Source: Proteobacteria bacterium UBA2996 | GTDB taxonomy: Bacteria; Pseudomonadota; Gammaproteobacteria; Arenicellales; UBA868 | Length of the DNA stretch: 7,298 bases | Assembly (NCBI GenBank): GCA_002346525.1 | Contig: DDZY01000063.1 | Coordinates: 789 to 8,086, forward strand | Reading direction: 5' to 3' | Shown here: positions 5,166 through 7,298 of the stretch, piece by piece | Numbering within the stretch: the first letter of the stretch is position 1 | How the letters are laid out: every line of letters starts with the position of its first letter | Position numbers and translations under genes: made by a program | Notes under the pieces: model-generated | The model's input: only the letters and a program-made list of their open reading frames with translations | Database searches by the model: none | Told to the model about the DNA's origin: nothing

Positions 5166-7298
5166 CTACTTGTACATCCACGGTTTCATCCGCTTCAGGT
5201 AGTGTTGCATAATGGGTTGGGCGATCACCTTCTCGTTATTCTCGTACTCGGCGCGACCATCCCAGTCTACGGTGGTGTGCCATGGGCGGCTCTGTAAGTC
5301 TCTAGCCGCCTCCAGATGGGGTACGTGGTCGTAGGGCTTGGGGAGCAGTCCCATTAGTACAACCCTCGGGATCATCCCGACGGTTTTATTGGCCCAAAAC
5401 CGGGAATTACTAACGATGAAGGCTTCATGAGGATTGATTTCTGCAGCTGCAGCCTTCTTGAGAATCTCTAATTCATCTCTGGTTACTTTAAGCGTTTCGT
5501 CGATTTGTTTCCGCTCTTGCTCAAACTTGGGATCAGGTAGGTACCTGAGCTTCTCTTCAAGTTCCCTATACTGTTTGTCTATCTCTAGGTACTCGGGTGT
5601 TTCTTTCGCCAGTTTTCTCTGTGCTTCGACCGTATGACCGTATCGGTTTATCTCACGCGACAGTTCGTCGGCCTCAGGTCCCATCTTCGCCGCGACCATT
5701 TTCACGCTTTGTCCATGCAGTTCGTGGAGTTTCTTGTTCTCGTCCTGCCAGTCTTTGTTCTTTTGTTGCCTCATCAAGTCGACCTTCTTCCGCATCTGTT
5801 CAATCTTCTCCAAAAGAGCAACGTATGCAGGGGTTGTTTTTAACTCGGCTTGGACCTCTTCCCGTCTCTTGCCGAGCGTGGCAAGCATTACATCACGCTT
5901 AGCGTGGGCTTCTTTGAACCCAGGATGCGTGAACTCGACGGCGTTTCGCTTCAGTCTGAGTGCTTCCAGTTCCTGCCCCGATTCTTTGAACCGTTCCTGG
6001 TAGGCTTTGTCGTTCTTCTTTGCCTCACGGGCTTCCGTGTACGTCTCCTGCCTACGGGATGTCAGCGCCTGCAGTTTGTCTTCCAAGGCCTTGACGCGAT
6101 CGCCGTTCATTCTGGCTAGATCATCCAGCCGGGAGTTCAGCCCTGCAGCATACTTTTTGTAATACAAACTCAAGGGATGATTCGGGGCTATCTTTCCTGA
6201 GAAGTGAAGTTGCCTGGCATGACTACTCGGGAATTTCGCATCAAACCGCGCCAAGGTCCGCGGGCACAAACGACGCGGATTGAGTAAGGGAATCTCGACG
6301 CTCTCAAAGTCGGCGAGCACCTCGGTGAAGAACCGCAGATAATCCACCGCGCCGGCCATCGGCGTCGCGCCGCCAAAACCAGCCGCCAACGTAGCCATTC
6401 GCACCTTCCCGGGCGTAAACGCATCGGAAGCGCGAAAAGCGGTCTTTACTTCGACGACGTTTTGCCCGTCTTGGAAGAGCTTCATAGTGGCTCCATCCAG
6501 CTCGGCGCGAACGGTCGTCCATTGGCCGGCGACCACTTTCCCGCCGCGACCGTCGGCCTGTTTTCCGCCGCCTTGCCCCAGAAGCACCAATTTGCCTCCG
6601 GCCACCGACAACGACACCTGGCTGGACGCATCGTTCCCGAACGTCCACACCGTTTGTTGTTGGGTCGAATCGACCTTGAACCGCACGTCGACGGTCATCA
6701 CTTCCAGGTCAGCCATCTCTCCGGGCATTTCCGCCCACTGATCTTTTCCATTGAACGTCACCGCTCCGGTTTCGACACCGTCATAGGTGAATCCGGGATT
6801 CCCGATCAAAACGCCATCGAAAAAGAGACGGTCACCGATGTGGGCACCAAAGATACTTCCTAAGCGTTCATTGAAATGATCTTCCAGGAGCGTCGCTTCC
6901 GGATGGAACATCTCGAAATTCGCCTGGATCGGAGGCGCTGTGATCAACAGAGCATACCGTTTCTGCGGGGCGTCGACGTCAACCCCAAGGGTCTTCGGTT
7001 TCTTTAGATCCGAGACCAGGTCGGAACGTCTATACGCACGGGCATCTTTGCTGAAAACACCTTCCTTAACAGGGAGTTTTCCGTACGCCCGAGCGTTGTC
7101 TTTGAACACGGCTTCTCCATAGACAATCACGTAATCTTCAATCACGGCTTGGTCGAGCACTTGGGCTTGGTCGAGCACCATCGCGTTTGGACCCACGTAA
7201 GCGGTCTCATCCACGGTAGCCGTATCGGCCACCCATCCGCCTCCGTTGGGATGGCGTTTGCCTTTCATATTGTCGAGATGCCATTGGGCATTTTCTCC
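5166..7298 (-). CDS. Hexapeptide-repeat / LamG-like / coiled-coil protein (5'-partial)
   Basis: The frame is open from the right edge (710 residues seen, stop TAG at 5168-5166). The first in-frame ATG, at 7268, has no ribosome binding site, and ten sensible codons precede it (including QWHLDN), so the true start is outside. Numbering from that ATG: residues 16-63 are eight consecutive hexapeptides in strict phase (such as TAYVGP, NAMVLD, QAQVLD), typical of a left-handed beta-helix. Residues about 125-318 look like a LamG/concanavalin-type jelly roll (VTFNGKDQWAEMP, then GQWTTVRAELDG and MKLFQDGQ). Residues 380-610 are a long charged coiled coil rich in Lys, Glu and Gln. Residues 611-700 are a globular tail (SRFWANKTVGMIPRVVLMGL, ending KRMKPWMYK) that I do not recognise. 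I cannot assign an enzymatic role. A cell-surface or periplasmic protein that binds sugars is plausible; export cannot be checked because the N-terminus is missing. It precedes the FGE-like gene by 24 bases. Confidence 0.88.
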   Translation of the reverse strand, partial: GENAQWHLDNMKGKRHPNGGGWVADTATVDETAYVGPNAMVLDQAQVLDQAVIEDYVIVYGEAVFKDNARAYGKLPVKEGVFSKDARAYRRSDLVSDLKKPKTLGVDVDAPQKRYALLITAPPIQANFEMFHPEATLLEDHFNERLGSIFGAHIGDRLFFDGVLIGNPGFTYDGVETGAVTFNGKDQWAEMPGEMADLEVMTVDVRFKVDSTQQQTVWTFGNDASSQVSLSVAGGKLVLLGQGGGKQADGRGGKVVAGQWTTVRAELDGATMKLFQDGQNVVEVKTAFRASDAFTPGKVRMATLAAGFGGATPMAGAVDYLRFFTEVLADFESVEIPLLNPRRLCPRTLARFDAKFPSSHARQLHFSGKIAPNHPLSLYYKKYAAGLNSRLDDLARMNGDRVKALEDKLQALTSRRQETYTEAREAKKNDKAYQERFKESGQELEALRLKRNAVEFTHPGFKEAHAKRDVMLATLGKRREEVQAELKTTPAYVALLEKIEQMRKKVDLMRQQKNKDWQDENKKLHELHGQSVKMVAAKMGPEADELSREINRYGHTVEAQRKLAKETPEYLEIDKQYRELEEKLRYLPDPKFEQERKQIDETLKVTRDELEILKKAAAAEINPHEAFIVSNSRFWANKTVGMIPRVVLMGLLPKPYDHVPHLEAARDLQSRPWHTTVDWDGRAEYENNEKVIAQPIMQHYLKRMKPWMYK
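7146..7178. repeat. 15-bp direct repeat with an 18-bp period inside the hexapeptide region
   Basis: The plus-strand string GGCTTGGTCGAGCAC occurs at 7146-7160 and again, identically, at 7164-7178. The 18-base offset is exactly one six-residue coil of the beta-helix (VLDQAQ/VLDQAV on the minus strand), which points to a recent duplication of one hexapeptide unit. Confidence 0.85.

Noticed and set aside
7266..7268. ATG at 7268 as the true start of the LamG-like gene.
   Set aside because: No Shine-Dalgarno precedes it, no signal peptide follows, and the frame stays open to the window edge with a plausible coding peptide, so the start is most likely beyond base 7298.

Overview
The window comes from a bacterium that most likely belongs to the PVC group (Planctomycetota or Verrucomicrobiota). 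The main reason is a very large exported protein that joins an SGNH-like domain, a sorbosone-dehydrogenase-like beta-propeller, HEAT-like repeats and a C-terminal cytochrome-c-type CxxCH domain. As far as I know, that architecture is typical of this group. The sulfatase-modifying-factor-like (FGE/SUMF1) fold and the LamG-type domain next door fit the same origin. I cannot place it further than superphylum level.

All recognisable genes lie on the minus strand, so the window reads from right to left. (1) 7298-5166: the 3' part of a gene for a protein with hexapeptide repeats, a LamG/concanavalin-like domain and a long coiled coil. Its start is outside the window. (2) 5141-4113: a complete gene for a secreted FGE/SUMF1-fold protein, 24 bases downstream of gene 1 and with a strong ribosome binding site. 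(3) 3909-4112: a 204-base gap that is not plain spacer. It holds a short reading frame (4090-3989) that looks like the C-terminal end of a PQQ-type beta-propeller protein, probably the remnant of a lost gene. (4) 3908-1: the large heme-binding fusion protein, open from its ATG to the window edge with no stop (1302 codons translated by hand). It ends about 40 residues after its CxxCH motif. The plus-strand reading frames opposite this gene are antisense shadows.

Genes 1 and 2 look like one transcription unit. Gene 4 may belong to it or may have its own promoter in the gap. Genes 2 and 4 carry N-terminal signal peptides and gene 1 has an extracellular-type domain make-up, so the set probably works in the periplasm or at the cell surface. 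Carbohydrate breakdown linked to electron transfer is a plausible theme, but that is inference.

The points most worth a second look are the apparent loss of catalytic residues in both the SGNH-like domain of gene 4 and the FGE fold of gene 2, the propeller-gene remnant between them, and the mosaic composition of gene 1. I saw no RNA genes, CRISPR arrays, insertion sequences or convincing terminators.
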